Notes: a model not told the origin generated them from the letters alone. A stretch of 64,000 nucleotides of DNA from Sulfitobacter sp. HNIBRBA3233 (GCF_040149665.1 NZ_JBEFLP010000001.1:744001-808000), one strand, 5' to 3'; positions 44,863 through 55,560 are shown, counted from the stretch's first letter. Numbers and translations are program-made.

Positions 44863-45345
44863 TCAGGCGGGCGTCGCCCCGTCCACCGCGACGAACCGTT
44901 CGCGCACGGCATCGGGAATCGGCATCCGCCGCCCGCTGCCATCCGGATACAGCAGCACCAGCACGCAATCGAACGTGCAACGGATCGTGCCCCCCGACCA
45001 GATTTCCTGTCGCAGCGTGTAGGAGGTATTGCGAAAGGCGGTACAGCCGCAGGTCGCCACATAATCCTCGTCCATCACCATTTCCTGGCGGTAGTGGATT
45101 TCGCCGGAGCGGATCACGATGCGGGGCGCTGCGCCTTCGCCGCCGTAGGTCGAAATCCCGCATTCCTGCGAATAGCGCACGCGCATCCTCTCGAACCACT
45201 CCATGTAGCGCGAGTTGTTGACGTGGTTGAGCGTATCGAGTTCCGAGAACCGCACGCGGTCGGCCATCGCAAGCGGCTGGGGTGTTTCGATGCCAAGGCT
45301 GCGTTGCTGATCGGCGCTGAGCGGGGTGTGATAGGGAATTGTCAT
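44863..45345 (-). CDS. Acyl-CoA thioesterase, 4HBT hot-dog family
   Basis: 160 residues. FSELDTLNHVNNSRYMEWFERMRV is the 4-hydroxybenzoyl-CoA thioesterase hot-dog motif, with the aspartate before HVNN as the expected catalytic residue. The physiological substrate is unknown. The ATG at 45345 begins TIPYHTPLSADQQ; the earlier frame start at 45396 would run into the tRNA gene, which excludes it. The gene converges on pgi with 13 bases between the stops and follows the tRNA-Gly gene on the same strand. Confidence 0.85.
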   Translation of the reverse strand: MTIPYHTPLSADQQRSLGIETPQPLAMADRVRFSELDTLNHVNNSRYMEWFERMRVRYSQECGISTYGGEGAAPRIVIRSGEIHYRQEMVMDEDYVATCGCTAFRNTSYTLRQEIWSGGTIRCTFDCVLVLLYPDGSGRRMPIPDAVRERFVAVDGATPA

Positions 45346-45395
45346 GCGCCCACATCTAGCCCCGCGTTCGGGGAAGGGCAATGTGGGGATGCGCA

Positions 45396-45469
45396 TGGAG
45401 CGGGTAACGAGAATCGAACTCGTAACTAAAGCTTGGGAAGCTGCCGTGATACCTTTTCACCATACCCGC
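45396..45469 (-). tRNA. tRNA-Gly (anticodon CCC)
   Basis: A 74-base gene including an encoded CCA end. The acceptor stem GCGGGTA/TACCCGC, the four-pair D stem GTGA/TCAC and the T stem ACGAG/CTCGT with TTCGATT loop are all perfect. The anticodon loop TTCCCAA gives anticodon CCC, reading GGG codons. The anticodon stem is weak: GCAGC faces GCTTT, leaving a C-T mismatch and a G-T pair at its outer end. Coordinates and anticodon were read by folding the cloverleaf by hand. Confidence 0.92.
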
Positions 45470-45503
45470 GCAGGGGAGTGACTATGCCCGCCCCGCGCCT
45501 GCG

Positions 45504-46346
45504 TCAAGCGGATTTGGTGGCGGTGAAGTAGTGGATCTGCGATCCCAGCACGATGCCCTGCGGTGTTCTGTGCTCCTCCAGCGCCTCGCGCAGGGCGGCG
45601 AGGGTCGCCGCGCGGTCGGCGGCAGAGGCGTTGTGGTGGCGAAAGGCGCCGGGGATGGGGCCGATCTCTTGCAGGGTGTCCGCGATCCGGCCTGTGTCCT
45701 GTCCCAAGGGCAGGGGTACGTTCACGGTATCCACCGAGGCCGCAAGGCCCGCACCGCGCAGCATCGCGCAGACCGCATCCGCGTCGCGCAGCGCGAAGGG
45801 GCCGGGCGCGTCCGGATCGCTTTTGGGGACCGGGCCCAGAACCTCGCGGGCGACGCGCGCGGGCAGGGTGAAGAACGGGTTTTCGGGGATCGCCCCCCAT
45901 GTGGCAAAGACCATGCGCCCTGCGGGCCGCAGCGCGCGGGCCATATTGGCAAAGGCGGCGGCGGTGTCGGAAAAGAACATTACCCCGAACCGCGACAGCA
46001 CTGCATCCGCGGATTGCGCGTCGAAGGCGTAGGATTGCGCATCGGCGATGAGGTATTCGGCCCCGCCGTTCTGCGCGCGCGCCTGCGCCAGAAGCGGCTC
46101 GGAAATGTCGAGCCCCGTGACATGCCCCGTCTCGCCAACGGCGGCGGCGATGGCGCGCGTGCTCGCCCCCGCACCGCAGCCGATATCGTAGACGCGCGCG
46201 CCCGTGGACAGCCGCGCGCGGGCCAGGAGCCCGTCCAGCACCCCCGCCAGCGTGGCATCCATCGCCTGCGCCTGCCGGGCCCAGACGTCGCCTACGTCCT
46301 CGCTCCAGAACTTGCGCTGCTCGGCATTCGTCGCGGGATCGGTCAT
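45504..46346 (-). CDS. Class I SAM-dependent methyltransferase
   Basis: 280 residues. The SAM-binding motif I VYDIGCGAGASTRAIA and motif II-III region GLDISEPLLAQARAQ are clear, followed by FGVMFFSDTAAAFANMARALRPAGRMVFATWG, as in ubiquinone/menaquinone-type or small-molecule methyltransferases. The substrate is unknown. The ATG at 46346 overlaps the stop of the upstream RACo-like gene (ATGA), so the two are translated together; the much longer in-frame extension is a shadow. The association with a corrinoid-activator-like protein may point to one-carbon metabolism. Confidence 0.87.
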   Translation of the reverse strand: MTDPATNAEQRKFWSEDVGDVWARQAQAMDATLAGVLDGLLARARLSTGARVYDIGCGAGASTRAIAAAVGETGHVTGLDISEPLLAQARAQNGGAEYLIADAQSYAFDAQSADAVLSRFGVMFFSDTAAAFANMARALRPAGRMVFATWGAIPENPFFTLPARVAREVLGPVPKSDPDAPGPFALRDADAVCAMLRGAGLAASVDTVNVPLPLGQDTGRIADTLQEIGPIPGAFRHHNASAADRAATLAALREALEEHRTPQGIVLGSQIHYFTATKSA

Positions 46347-48391
46347 CCGCGCCGGCGCCTGCGGCCACCGCCGCGACCGTTGCTTTCGCCACCGCCGCCG
46401 GTGTTGAACGTGCGGCTCGGCAGGGTGACGATGGAGTTGAGGATCGGGAAGGGCTCGACCGCGTTGGGGATCGCGGAGGCATTGACGAAATGCTCCTGAA
46501 AGCGCGGCTCGATCGCGGTTTCGACCTTGTGGATCTGGCGCACCAGTTCCTCGATCTCGGCGCGGGCATCGTTGTTGAGCAGCGCGATGCGCGCACCGGT
46601 GCCTGCGGCGTTGCCCGCCGACGAGACCTTGTCGAGCGGCGCATCGGGGATCATCCCCAGCACCATCGCATGCTTGGGAGAGATATGCGCACCGAAAGCC
46701 CCCGCGAGCACCACGCGGTCCACCTTGTCGACGCCGAACTTGTCCATCAACAGGCGCGCCCCCGAATAGAGGGCCGCCTTGGCCATCTGGATTTCGCGGA
46801 TGTCGCGGTTGGTCACCGTGATCCGCGGCCCGCCCGTGGCGGTGCCGTCGTGCACCAGATAGCTGTAGGTGCGCCCGTCCTGGAACACCGCGTCCGATCC
46901 CGTCTGTTCGGGCGAGCCGATCAGGCCCGGCGCGTCGAGAATACCGTGGATGCGCATTTCGGCGACCATTTCGATGATCCCCGATCCGCAGATGCCGGTG
47001 ATGCCGGTGCGCGCTGTCGCGGCCTCGAAGCCGTCTTCGTCCGACCACAGGTCAGAGCCGATCACCTTGAAGCGGGCGCGCTTGGTCTCGGGGTCGATCT
47101 CGACCCGTTCGATGGCTCCGGGTGCGGCGCGCTGGCCCGAGGAAATCTGCGCCCCCTCGAAGGCGGGACCGGTGGGCGAGGAGCAGGCCAGCACCTTTTC
47201 GCGGTTGCCCAGCAGGATCTCGGCATTGGTGCCCACGTCGACCACCAGCACCAGATCCTCGGATTCGTTGGGGTGTTCCGACAGGGCCACCGCAGCGGCA
47301 TCCGCGCCCACATGGCCCGCGATGCACGGCAACATATAGACCCGCGCGGACGGGTGGATGTTGAGGTCCAGATCGTCGGCCCGGAGCCGCATCGCGTTGG
47401 AGGTGGCCAGCGCGAACGGCGCCTGTCCAAGCTCGTAGGGGTCGATGCCCAGAAACAGGTGGTGCATCACCGGATTACACACGAAAACCGCATCCACGAT
47501 CAGCTGCTTGTCGATATTCGCCTCGATCCCGATCTGGGTGAACAGCGCGTTCATGCCCTCGCGCACCGCGCGGGTCATCTCGTTCGCGCCGCTGGCGTTC
47601 ATCATGGAATAGCTCACCCGGCTCATCAGGTCCTCGCCGAAGCGGATCTGCGGGTTCATCACCCCGGCCGAGGCCATGACCTCGCCGGTTTGCAGATCGC
47701 ACAGATGTGCTGCGATGGTGGTGGAGCCCAGATCGACCGCCAGCCCGTAGATCGTGCCATCGTAGAAACCGGGCCAGACATGCATGATGCGCTTCTTGTT
47801 TTCGTGATCGCCCAGATGGATCGCCACGGTCACCTTCCAGTCGCCCTTGCGCAGGACCGGCTGCATCATTTGCAGGATGTGCAGATCGGCGGTCACGTCT
47901 TCAAGCTCCCACTGCTCGAACAGGGCCGCGCGCAGACGTTCCAGATCACCCGAAGGGTCGTGCATGTCGGGCTGCGCGACCTCGACATAGTAAAGCTTGG
48001 TCGACGGGTTCAGGACGATATCGCGCAGCTCGGCGCGTTTGCGCACGACCTGCTTGTGGACTTGGGACTCCGCCGGAACGTCAATCACCACGTCCTTCTG
48101 GACCGTGGCCTGACAGCCCAGCCTGCGGCCTTCCTTCAGCCCGCGCTTGCTGTCATAGCGTTCCTCGACCTTGTTCCACGGCGAGAGCGCATCCGCCTCG
48201 ACCGTGACACCATGTTTCGAGAATTCGCCGTAGCCGGGGCTGATCTGGCATTTCGAGCAGATGCCGCGCCCGCCGCAGACACTGTCGAGGTCCACGCCAA
48301 GCTGGCGTGCGGCGGTCAGTACAGGGGTGCCGACGGGAAAGCGGCCACGCTTGCCCGAGGGGGTGAAGATGACCAGTGGATCGTCGCTCAT
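46343..48391 (-). CDS. RACo-like ASKHA-domain protein with N-terminal [2Fe-2S] ferredoxin domain
   Basis: 682 residues. The N-terminal ferredoxin domain has Cys39, Cys45, Cys48 (SVCGGRGICSKCQI) and Cys93 (LGCQATV), the usual [2Fe-2S] ligands. A large DUF4445/ASKHA ATPase domain follows with LAVDLGSTTIAAHL, VVDVGTNAEILLG and VVLAGAFGAHI. Such proteins (RACo, RamA-related) use ATP and an electron donor to reactivate Co(II) corrinoid proteins of methyltransferase systems. The C-terminus ends in a Gly/Arg-rich tail (GGGGESNGRGGGRRRRRG). No corrinoid protein is in the window. It overlaps the downstream methyltransferase by four bases. Confidence 0.85.
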   Translation of the reverse strand: MSDDPLVIFTPSGKRGRFPVGTPVLTAARQLGVDLDSVCGGRGICSKCQISPGYGEFSKHGVTVEADALSPWNKVEERYDSKRGLKEGRRLGCQATVQKDVVIDVPAESQVHKQVVRKRAELRDIVLNPSTKLYYVEVAQPDMHDPSGDLERLRAALFEQWELEDVTADLHILQMMQPVLRKGDWKVTVAIHLGDHENKKRIMHVWPGFYDGTIYGLAVDLGSTTIAAHLCDLQTGEVMASAGVMNPQIRFGEDLMSRVSYSMMNASGANEMTRAVREGMNALFTQIGIEANIDKQLIVDAVFVCNPVMHHLFLGIDPYELGQAPFALATSNAMRLRADDLDLNIHPSARVYMLPCIAGHVGADAAAVALSEHPNESEDLVLVVDVGTNAEILLGNREKVLACSSPTGPAFEGAQISSGQRAAPGAIERVEIDPETKRARFKVIGSDLWSDEDGFEAATARTGITGICGSGIIEMVAEMRIHGILDAPGLIGSPEQTGSDAVFQDGRTYSYLVHDGTATGGPRITVTNRDIREIQMAKAALYSGARLLMDKFGVDKVDRVVLAGAFGAHISPKHAMVLGMIPDAPLDKVSSAGNAAGTGARIALLNNDARAEIEELVRQIHKVETAIEPRFQEHFVNASAIPNAVEPFPILNSIVTLPSRTFNTGGGGESNGRGGGRRRRRG

Positions 48392-48549
48392 GTTCTTGCG
48401 TCCAATTTGCAGTCAGGTATTTCAGTTGCCCGCACCATAGCGATGCGCGGGCCGCAGGGAAGGCCAGCGGCGGCACAAATCGTCGCAAGGGCGGCATTTT
48501 ACGGCAGCGGCGCAGAGGGGTCCCTCTGCGCAGGGGCGGCAAACCCGTC

Positions 48550-49509
48550 TCAGGCCTGCCTGCGTGCGTGAAAGATGAAGCCCAGCGTGTTGAGCAATAT
48601 CTGTGCCGCAAGGATCGAGGTTGAGCCGGTCGGGTCGTAATCGGGCGCGACCTCGACCAGATCGAGGCCCACGATCTCGTGGCGCTTGGCCGTGGCCTGA
48701 AGCAGTTCGAGCACTTCGTAGTAGAGAAATCCGCCGTGGCTGGGCGTGCCGGTGCCCGGTGCGATCGACGGGCAGAAGGCGTCGATGTCGAGCGTGACAT
48801 AGACGCGCGCGCCGTCGGGAATATGCGCCAGCACGCCGCTTGTCCCCATGCGGCGCGCCTGCCTTACGCTGATGATGTCCGATCCCATGGCGCGGGCGTC
48901 GTCGTATCCCTCGCGGGCGGTGGAGCTGACGTTGCGGATGCCCACCTGCGTCAACCCTGTGACGTGGTCCTGTTCAGCGGCGCGGCGCATCGGGTTGCCG
49001 TGGCCGTGGCGCACCCCGTGGCGTTCGTCGACAAAATCGAGATGCGCGTCGATCTGCAGGATATGGATGTCGCCCTGATCGTGAAAGGCGCGGATGCAGG
49101 GGATGTTGACCGAATGATCGCCGCCGATCACCACGGGCAGGGCGGCGGCATCGAGTGCGGCGCGCACGCCTGCCTCGATATTGGCGTGGCTGGCTTCGGT
49201 ATCGGTGTGGATGATATCGGCATCGCCCATATCCACGATGTTCACATCGCCCGGCAGATAGATCGCATCATCCTCGTGATCGTAGGCGCCCGCATGGCCG
49301 AAGCTGAACAGGGTCGACGCCTCGCGCACACCGCGCGGGCCGAACCGCGCACCGCTGCGCCATTGGGTGCCAGCGTCGAAGGGCGCCCCGAGGATCGCCA
49401 CATCGGCGTCGAGCTTCTGCCAATCGGGCTCATAGGGGCGCTTGCCGAAGGTCGAGATCCCCACGAAGGGCAGGTCGAGCCTGCCACCGTCGTATCCGTG
49501 CCGCGCCAT
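48550..49509 (-). CDS. speB: Agmatinase-family ureohydrolase
   Basis: 319 residues. Manganese ligands of the ureohydrolase family are present in VIGGDHSVN, QIDAHLDFVDE and TLDIDAFCPSIAPGTGTPS. Agmatinase makes putrescine and urea from agmatine; related enzymes cleave guanidinobutyrate or guanidine. DAHLDF and DIDAFCPS differ from the commonest agmatinase wording (DAHTD, DIDALDP), so the substrate is uncertain and the symbol tentative. ATG at 49509 is supported by a GGAGG site five bases upstream; a GTG at 49533 is the longer option. Confidence 0.82.
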   Translation of the reverse strand: MARHGYDGGRLDLPFVGISTFGKRPYEPDWQKLDADVAILGAPFDAGTQWRSGARFGPRGVREASTLFSFGHAGAYDHEDDAIYLPGDVNIVDMGDADIIHTDTEASHANIEAGVRAALDAAALPVVIGGDHSVNIPCIRAFHDQGDIHILQIDAHLDFVDERHGVRHGHGNPMRRAAEQDHVTGLTQVGIRNVSSTAREGYDDARAMGSDIISVRQARRMGTSGVLAHIPDGARVYVTLDIDAFCPSIAPGTGTPSHGGFLYYEVLELLQATAKRHEIVGLDLVEVAPDYDPTGSTSILAAQILLNTLGFIFHARRQA

Positions 49510-49606
49510 CCGAGCCTCCGCATCCGTTTGCACCAGCTTTCAGCAGCCGCGCGCGGAATGCAAGCCGGCACGCGCGGCGGCTCTTTCCAAAGCCGCGCAT
49601 CCGTGA

Positions 49607-51097
<1,491 letters not shown>

Positions 51098-51142
51098 TAG
51101 TCTCTTGATCTTACGGGATAGAGTTCACGCAGTGGCAGGGCG

Positions 51143-52309
51143 ATGACACCGGCGGCGCAATATGCGGCGGCGATCGAGATCATCGACGCGATCGAAGCCG
51201 GCCAGCCCGCCGAGCAGGCACTGACACGCTGGGCGCGCGGGCACCGTTTTGCGGGATCCAAGGACCGCGCCGCGATCCGCGATCACGTCTTTGACGTGCT
51301 GCGCTGCTGGCGCAGCAGCGCCTATCTGGGCGGCGGCGAAGAGGGCCGCGCACGGATACTGGGCAAGCTGCGGCGCGACGGCACCGATCCCGGGACGGTG
51401 TTTACCGGCGTCGGCCACGCGCCTGCGCCCCTGCAGGCCGACGAACTGGACCCGCCCGCAGACCCGCCCGATCTGCCGGTGCGCCTTGATCTGCCGGACT
51501 GGCTGGTGCCCCCGCTCGAGGCGTCGCTGGGGGAGGCCGGGTTGCACGGCTTTGCCGAAACCTCGCAGGGCCGCGCGCCGGTGACGCTGCGTGTGAACAC
51601 GCTGAAGGCGACCCCTGCGGAGATGATCCAGCGGCTCGCGGAGGAGGGCATCACTGTGACCCCCAATCCGTTGAGCCCCGTCGCGCTGACCGTGACGGAA
51701 GGCGCGCGCAAGCTGCGCAATAGCGCCGCCTACCAGCAGGGTTTCGTTGAATTGCAGGACGCGAGCAGCCAGGCCGTAGTCGACCTGCTGCCCGGGGCGA
51801 GCAGGGTTCTCGATTACTGCGCGGGCGGCGGCGGCAAGGCGCTTGCGATCGCCGCGAAAGGGTCGGGGCAGGTGTTCGCCCACGACATCGATCCCGCGCG
51901 GATGAAGGACCTGCCAGCGCGCGCCGAAAGGGCGGGCGTTGAGATCACACAGCTCGAAACAGACGGCCTCGCCGATGCCGGTCCCTTCGACCTCGTGCTG
52001 GTCGACGCTCCCTGTTCGGGCAGCGGCGCGTGGCGGCGTGCCCCCGAGGGCAAATGGCGTTTGACGGAGGACCGTCTGGACGCGCTCTGCGCCATACAGG
52101 ACGACGTCTTGGAGGCGGCCAGCGATCTGGTCGCACCGGGGGGCACGCTTGCCTATGCCACCTGTTCGGTGCTGCGGTGCGAGAACGAAGAACGGGTCGC
52201 GCATTTTCTCGACAGCCACCCCGATTGGCTGTGTCAGCGTCAGGACCGTCTGGACGTATCGGCGCAGGGGGACGGATTTTTCACCGCCCACTTGACGCGG
52301 CGCGGCTGA
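51143..52309 (+). CDS. RsmB/NOP family RNA m5C methyltransferase
   Basis: 388 residues. The SAM site VLDYCAGGGGKALAIAAKG, motif IV VDAPCSGSGAWRR with its Cys, and YATCSVLRCENE with the nucleophilic Cys match RNA:m5C methyltransferases. An N-terminal NusB-like segment (about residues 1-130) fits RsmB-type enzymes, which modify 16S rRNA C967. Exact target position is inferred. It lies 45 bases after guaB, likely in the same transcript. The start ATG at 51143 follows a weak GGCAGGG site. Confidence 0.88.
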   Translation: MTPAAQYAAAIEIIDAIEAGQPAEQALTRWARGHRFAGSKDRAAIRDHVFDVLRCWRSSAYLGGGEEGRARILGKLRRDGTDPGTVFTGVGHAPAPLQADELDPPADPPDLPVRLDLPDWLVPPLEASLGEAGLHGFAETSQGRAPVTLRVNTLKATPAEMIQRLAEEGITVTPNPLSPVALTVTEGARKLRNSAAYQQGFVELQDASSQAVVDLLPGASRVLDYCAGGGGKALAIAAKGSGQVFAHDIDPARMKDLPARAERAGVEITQLETDGLADAGPFDLVLVDAPCSGSGAWRRAPEGKWRLTEDRLDALCAIQDDVLEAASDLVAPGGTLAYATCSVLRCENEERVAHFLDSHPDWLCQRQDRLDVSAQGDGFFTAHLTRRG

Positions 52310-52361
52310 CTGCGGCCTACTCAATCCGCGCGGGAATTCGCCTCATCAAACGCTGGCGCCG

Positions 52362-52377
52362 TTAATCCCAGATTAAC
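52362..52377. promoter_or_regulatory. CtrA binding box upstream of cckA (TTAA-N7-TTAAC)
   Basis: TTAA at 52362-52365 and TTAAC at 52373-52377 with seven bases between them match the full CtrA consensus. It is 53 bases before the cckA ATG. CckA is the kinase that controls CtrA phosphorylation in alphaproteobacteria, so a direct feedback loop is suggested. Binding has not been shown here. Confidence 0.65.
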
Positions 52378-52429
52378 CCTATGGGTGGAAGACTGCGCCG
52401 GAGCGAAACTGGTGTACTGAAGGGATTCC

Positions 52430-54736
52430 ATGCAGCACAGCATCGAAGGGGGGGTGATGCGGCGCTTGTCGTCCGCAACGCCGGGTCGGCTCGGCGTGGT
52501 GATCGCCGGGGGTGTCTTGTTGGTGATCCTCGCCTTTTTCGCGCCCTCCGCGACCGCGCCGATGGTCCTTGCGGCCGGTTGCGCGCTGCTGGTGCTTTCC
52601 ACGGCGCTGGCGCTGTTGCGGCTTCGGCAGGGGCCTGCGCCGGTGACTGCACCGCAATCTGCCCGCGATTTCATCGAGGCCGACAGCACCCCGACAATCC
52701 TCGCGCTGGGTGACGGCGCAATTACCCACGCCAATCCGGCCGCGCGCGGTGCCTTTGGCGCATCGCGCGACCAGACCGTGGCACGGGTGCTGTCGGACCG
52801 GATAGCGAACCCCGGACCGGTGCTGTTCCGGCTGCAATCGCGCGCCGAAGCGGTCGGATCGGCCCGCGAGGAACTGGTCACCGCAAGTGGCACGCTGATG
52901 ATCTGCGTTCACCGCGTGGCCGACAGCTTTGCCTGGCGGATCGAAACCCATAACGCCCAACCCACGGGGCAACTGCCGACCGACAACCGTATTCTGCCGA
53001 TGATCATGGTCGGGCGCAGCGGCGCGATCCTGTCGATGAACCACGCGGCACGGCAGTTTGTCGGCGCGCGGAGCAAATCGCTCGACATGCTGTTTACAGA
53101 ACAGCTGATCGCGCCCGGTCGGGTGTTGCAGGTCGCGACCACCTCGGGCCCGCGGCCCGCGCTGATCGCGCAGACCGATGCGGGCGCGGGGCGCCGGGCG
53201 ATCTATCTCCTGCCGCCCCCCGATGACAGCGATGCCGCCGATGCACCGGAATGGCAGGTGTTCCAGAACATGCCGATCCCCATGGTCAAGATCGCGCCGG
53301 ACGGGTCCGTGCAGGATTTCAACAAGCGCGCACAGGCGCTGATCGGAACCGGCCTGCGGCAGGGGGTGCATCTGTCCGCCCTGATGGAGGGGTTGGGCCG
53401 CGCCATCGGCGACTGGCTGGAGGATACACTTGACGGACGGCTGGCGCAGAAATCCGAATTCCTGCGTCTGTCGCGCGGCGACAGGGAAACCTTTGTCCAG
53501 GTCACGCTGAACAGGATCGAGGAAGACGGCGCGCCCGCGCTGGTTGCCGTGCTGCACGATGCGACCGAGCTGAAATCCCTCGAAGCGCAGTTCGTCCAGA
53601 GCCAGAAAATGCAGGCAATCGGACAGCTTGCCGGTGGCGTTGCCCATGATTTCAACAATCTGCTGACCGCCATTTCAGGCCATTGCGACCTGCTGCTGCT
53701 GCGCCACGATCCGGGCGATTCCGACTACGATGACCTGATCCAGATCAACCAGAACGCCAACCGCGCCGCAGCGCTCGTGGGCCAGCTTCTCGCGTTCTCG
53801 CGCAAGCAGACCCTGCAACCCGAAACGCTGGACATGCGCGATACGCTGTCGGACCTCACGCATCTGCTGAACCGGCTGGTCGGAGAGAAAATCACCCTGA
53901 CACTGCGACATGACCCGGTGCTCAAACCCATCCGCGCGGACAAGCGACAGCTTGAGCAGGTGTTGATGAACCTCGTCGTGAACGCCCGCGACGCCATGCC
54001 GTCGGGCGGGGAGGTGCGCATCGTGACCGAATGCACCACGCTCGAAGAGCCGCTGTTCCGCGACCAGGTGACCGTGCCGAAAGGCGAATATATCACGATA
54101 AGGGTGCAAGACGACGGAACCGGGATCCCGAACGAGAAACTGCAAAAGGTGTTCGAACCCTTCGTCACCACCAAGCGGACGGGCGAGGGGACGGGGCTCG
54201 GCCTGTCGACGGCCTACGGGATCGTCAAACAGACCGGCGGCTATATTTTCGTCGACAGCAAGGTCGGCGTCGGAACCTGTTTCACCCTTTATTTCCCGGT
54301 CTATTCCGGCCGTGCATCTGCAGCGCAGGCAAAATCCGCCGCAGTACCCAAAACGCTCGGAAAACCCCACGAGGGGGGCGTTATCCTTCTGGTCGAGGAC
54401 GAGGCACCGGTGCGTGCATTTGCCAGCCGCGCCCTGCGCCTGCGCGGCTATACGGTGCTTGAGGCGGAAAATGCCGAAGCAGCGCTCGAGACCCTTCAGG
54501 ACAAGGAATTGCAGATCGACTGTTTCGTCACCGATGTGGTGATGCCGGGAATGGATGGGCCGAGCTGGGTCCGCGAAGCGCTGAAGCTGCGCCCCGATGT
54601 GCGCGTTGTCTTCGTGTCGGGATATGCCGAGGACAGCCTGGGCGAAGCGCAAAAGAAAATCCCCAACTCGGTCTTCTTGCCCAAGCCTTTCTCGCTCAAC
54701 GATCTGACCGACACGGTGAACCGGCAGCTGCATTGA
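52430..54736 (+). CDS. cckA: Hybrid histidine kinase CckA
   Basis: 768 residues. Two N-terminal membrane helices (about residues 22-64), PAS-like regions, a HisKA domain with His406 in [13 protein letters not shown], an HATPase domain ([32 protein letters not shown]), and a C-terminal receiver with phosphoacceptor Asp702 ([10 protein letters not shown]). The HDFNNLL phosphorylation box and domain order fit CckA, and its place close to recA and alaS fits the usual neighbourhood. CckA passes phosphate through ChpT to CtrA, controlling cell cycle, motility and gene-transfer-agent genes. A perfect CtrA box lies upstream. Confidence 0.9.
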   Translation: MQHSIEGGVMRRLSSATPGRLGVVIAGGVLLVILAFFAPSATAPMVLAAGCALLVLSTALALLRLRQGPAPVTAPQSARDFIEADSTPTILALGDGAITHANPAARGAFGASRDQTVARVLSDRIANPGPVLFRLQSRAEAVGSAREELVTASGTLMICVHRVADSFAWRIETHNAQPTGQLPTDNRILPMIMVGRSGAILSMNHAARQFVGARSKSLDMLFTEQLIAPGRVLQVATTSGPRPALIAQTDAGAGRRAIYLLPPPDDSDAADAPEWQVFQNMPIPMVKIAPDGSVQDFNKRAQALIGTGLRQGVHLSALMEGLGRAIGDWLEDTLDGRLAQKSEFLRLSRGDRETFVQVTLNRIEEDGAPALVAVLHDATELKSLEAQFVQSQKMQAIGQLAGGVAHDFNNLLTAISGHCDLLLLRHDPGDSDYDDLIQINQNANRAAALVGQLLAFSRKQTLQPETLDMRDTLSDLTHLLNRLVGEKITLTLRHDPVLKPIRADKRQLEQVLMNLVVNARDAMPSGGEVRIVTECTTLEEPLFRDQVTVPKGEYITIRVQDDGTGIPNEKLQKVFEPFVTTKRTGEGTGLGLSTAYGIVKQTGGYIFVDSKVGVGTCFTLYFPVYSGRASAAQAKSAAVPKTLGKPHEGGVILLVEDEAPVRAFASRALRLRGYTVLEAENAEAALETLQDKELQIDCFVTDVVMPGMDGPSWVREALKLRPDVRVVFVSGYAEDSLGEAQKKIPNSVFLPKPFSLNDLTDTVNRQLH

Positions 54737-54763
54737 CCCAGACCGCCCTGGCGCAAGACCCTG

Positions 54764-55423
54764 TCAGCCGGTCGGGATGCTGTCATAAAGGGCGAATTCA
54801 TCGGCAAACTTGCGCTGGAACCGCTCGCGAACCTCCGGCGACAGCGCCAGATCCATGGGGGGCGAGACATTCTCGCGTTCCAGCGTCAATTCGATGCCGA
54901 GCCGGGTTTCGAGGAAGGCGGTCAAACGCGCCTGATCCTCGTAGCGAAAGAGATGTGTCACACCGGTCCCGTTCGGCTGGCGTTCGAGAAATTTCAGCTG
55001 GCTACCGACCTCCGCAAAGCCGGGACGCTTGCCCTTCATATAGGCCAGAACGAATTCATCGAAGCTGACCTCGTGGGTGCTGTTAGGCTTGTCCTTCATG
55101 AAGGGCCTGCTCCGGTAGCGATACCAGCTGCCCAGCCAGCTGACCGGTTCGCGCATGACCGCCATCAGCTCCATCTCGGCGTCGCAGACGTTCAGATACA
55201 TGGGCCGGATAAACCTGTTGTAGCGGTACACAGGCGCATGTTTCAGCAGCGGCGGATCGCTGATCGCCAGATCCGCCCGCGCGGCGAGCGCGCTGTGATA
55301 GGCTGTCGTTCCGGTTTTGGGCACCGACAGAAACGCCAGACGTTCCTTGAAGAAAACAAGCACCTGCACCGCCCTCCGGATTATCTGCGGCCTGAACGCA
55401 CGCTTAAATATCTTATTAACCAA
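54764..55423 (-). CDS. Sulfotransferase family protein
   Basis: 219 residues. The 5'-phosphosulfate-binding loop AFLSVPKTGTTAYHSAL (residues about 30-46) and the 3'-phosphate region AVMREPVSWLGSWYRYR are the two PAPS-binding elements. It would move sulfate from PAPS to an unknown acceptor such as a polysaccharide or lipid. It stands alone on the minus strand between cckA and recA, which are usually closer together, so it may be an insertion. The RYED and C-terminal parts are ordinary for the family. The acceptor cannot be inferred. Confidence 0.8.
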   Translation of the reverse strand: MVNKIFKRAFRPQIIRRAVQVLVFFKERLAFLSVPKTGTTAYHSALAARADLAISDPPLLKHAPVYRYNRFIRPMYLNVCDAEMELMAVMREPVSWLGSWYRYRSRPFMKDKPNSTHEVSFDEFVLAYMKGKRPGFAEVGSQLKFLERQPNGTGVTHLFRYEDQARLTAFLETRLGIELTLERENVSPPMDLALSPEVRERFQRKFADEFALYDSIPTG

Positions 55424-55455
55424 TAGAGGCCAAAGATGAAATGTGAAGAATTCGA

Positions 55456-55498
55456 TTGAAATGTTCTCTTTTTGATCTCATAAGAACATTAATAGAAC
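55456..55498 (+). promoter_or_regulatory. recA promoter with LexA (SOS) box
   Basis: TTGAAA at 55456-55461 and CATAAG at 55479-55484 are spaced 17 bases apart. GAAC (55484-55487), seven bases, then GAAC (55495-55498) forms the alphaproteobacterial LexA box, GTTC-N7-GTTC when read on the other strand. It overlaps the end of the -10 box and the expected start of transcription, ideal for repression. The recA ATG is 62 bases further on. Confidence 0.75.
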
Positions 55499-55560
55499 AA
55501 CCCCATCAGGGCAAAGCGGCGATTGCCGCCGCCGACCCCCTGTGACAGTAAGGGAACTGA

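Noticed and set aside
44850..44875. Short direct repeat of CTCAGGCGG near the end of the thioesterase gene
   Set aside because: Two copies of a nine-base repeat in a short convergent gap are probably chance.
46347..47048. N-terminal extension of the methyltransferase frame to 47048
   Set aside because: The extra 234 codons overlap the RACo-like gene and read as its shadow; the ATG at 46346 overlaps that gene's stop codon as ATGA.
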